Source of the DNA: Solirubrobacterales bacterium
GTDB lineage: Bacteria; Actinomycetota; Thermoleophilia; Solirubrobacterales; Solirubrobacteraceae
DNA length: 6,279 nt
Reading direction: 5' to 3'
NCBI GenBank assembly: GCA_025964075.1
Contig: JAOPZQ010000267.1
Coordinates: 1-6,279 of the forward strand
Numbering within the stretch: the stretch's first letter is position 1; each line of letters opens with the position of its first letter. Shown here piece by piece: positions 5,835 through 6,279 of the stretch. The position numbers were made by a program, and so were the translations under genes. The notes beneath the pieces are model-generated. The model saw only the letters and a list, made by a program, of their open reading frames with translations. It was not told where the DNA came from and did not search any database.

Positions 5835-6279
5835 GCAGCCCCGACGCGCGCGCGGTCAACTCCTCCTCCAGCGCCGGTGACTCGCCGGCGTTGAAGCGGG
5901 CGGCGACCGTGTCCTCCGGGCGCTCGAGGAAGCAGTAGGCGACCTCGACCTCCGTCGCCCCCGCCCGCAGCAGCGCGAGCGCGTAGGCCAGGCGCTGGAG
6001 CGTGTACTCCTCCTCGACCACCGACGCCGGCGCCCGGTCGAGCAGCCGGTTCGTCTTGTAGTCGACGACGAGCGCGCGGTCGCCCTCCCACGCGAGCACG
6101 TCGAGCGCGCCGACGAGCAGCGCGTCGCCGAGCAGGTAGGCGAAGCGCTCCTCCCGGGCCACCCGCTCCGCGGCGGCGAGCCGCGCGCAGAGCGGGCTCG
6201 CGCCGAAGGCGGCGGTGAGCTCGGCGATCTCGCCCGCCTGCTCGTCCGTCACCGCGACGCCCGTCGTCGCCGCCGCGGC
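5722..6279 (-). CDS. UvrD/RecB/AddA-type helicase-nuclease, C-terminal nuclease domain (N-terminus outside window)
   Basis: The last 185 residues of a larger DNA-repair protein; the frame is open to the window edge, so the true start is beyond 6279. Numbered from the edge, it carries the RecB-family PD-(D/E)XK nuclease: E44 in REERFAYLLG, D60 in VGALDVL, D73 and K75 in VVDYKT, then Q95 and Y99 in a QxxxY motif. The C-terminus has C164, C167 and C174 (CxxCx6C), reminiscent of the iron-sulfur cysteines of AddB/AdnB-like and Cas4-like nucleases. C31, just before the nuclease core, could be a fourth ligand, though its placement is uncertain. A helicase domain upstream is inferred from family architecture, not seen. 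The TGA at 5724-5722 lies 113 bp inside the convergent ANTAR gene. A stand-alone RecB-like nuclease is the alternative. Confidence 0.85.
   Translation of the reverse strand, partial: AAAATTGVAVTDEQAGEIAELTAAFGASPLCARLAAAERVAREERFAYLLGDALLVGALDVLAWEGDRALVVDYKTNRLLDRAPASVVEEEYTLQRLAYALALLRAGATEVEVAYCFLERPEDTVAARFNAGESPALEEELTARASGLLRGEFAPSRHPHRELCLGCPARPGLCVHPPTVTGRAA

Noticed and set aside
5700..5850. A bidirectional intrinsic terminator between the convergent genes.
   Set aside because: The genes overlap and I see no stem followed by a T run on either strand.
1..6279. tRNA or rRNA genes, CRISPR arrays, insertion sequences, attachment sites.
   Set aside because: Reading both strands, I saw no repeated spacer units, transposase motifs, terminal repeats or tRNA-like cloverleaf sequence; the window is almost fully covered by the seven genes.

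Overview
The window looks like chromosomal DNA from a high-GC actinobacterium. GC is high throughout and almost every codon in the real genes ends in G or C. Three protein features fit Actinomycetota, perhaps the Thermoleophilia: a receiver-ANTAR protein of an actinobacterial type, a RecB-type nuclease tail with a C-terminal Cys cluster, and a lipoprotein-anchored sugar ABC system. The class-level placement is inference from how the proteins read.

Positions 5054 down to 1, minus strand, hold a tightly packed sugar-uptake operon. In transcription order it encodes an intracellular GH13 alpha-glucosidase-type enzyme (475 aa), a lipoprotein sugar-binding protein (416 aa), a MalF-type permease (314 aa), a MalG-type permease (276 aa) and a MalK/UgpC-type ATPase cut off by the window edge after about 174 residues. 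The gaps are 67 nt, a 4-nt ATGA overlap, 3 nt and 9 nt, so the transporter genes are probably translationally coupled. The logic is import of an alpha-glucoside oligosaccharide (maltose- or trehalose-like; the exact sugar cannot be read from sequence), followed by hydrolysis in the cytoplasm. No DNA-binding regulator of the operon lies in the window.

Positions 5055-5111 are a 57-bp divergent intergenic region. The minus-strand enzyme gene has no Shine-Dalgarno sequence but has a TANNNT box 7 nt before its GTG, as in leaderless genes. The plus-strand gene starts inside a 14-bp inverted repeat.

Positions 5112-5834, plus strand, encode a 240-aa protein with a receiver-like domain lacking the phosphoacceptor Asp and an intact ANTAR RNA-binding domain. 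Its last 113 bp overlap, tail to tail, the 3' end of a minus-strand gene (5722-6279, partial) for the nuclease end of a UvrD/RecB/AddA-type helicase-nuclease. Codon use in the ANTAR protein's tail shifts sharply there.

No RNA genes, mobile elements, CRISPR arrays or intrinsic terminators were seen, and no stretch over 300 bases lacks a gene. I found no wholly new system. The most unusual points are the divergent pairing of a probably phosphorylation-independent RNA-binding antiterminator with a sugar operon, the convergent overlap, and an atypical Cys in the enzyme's conserved region I.
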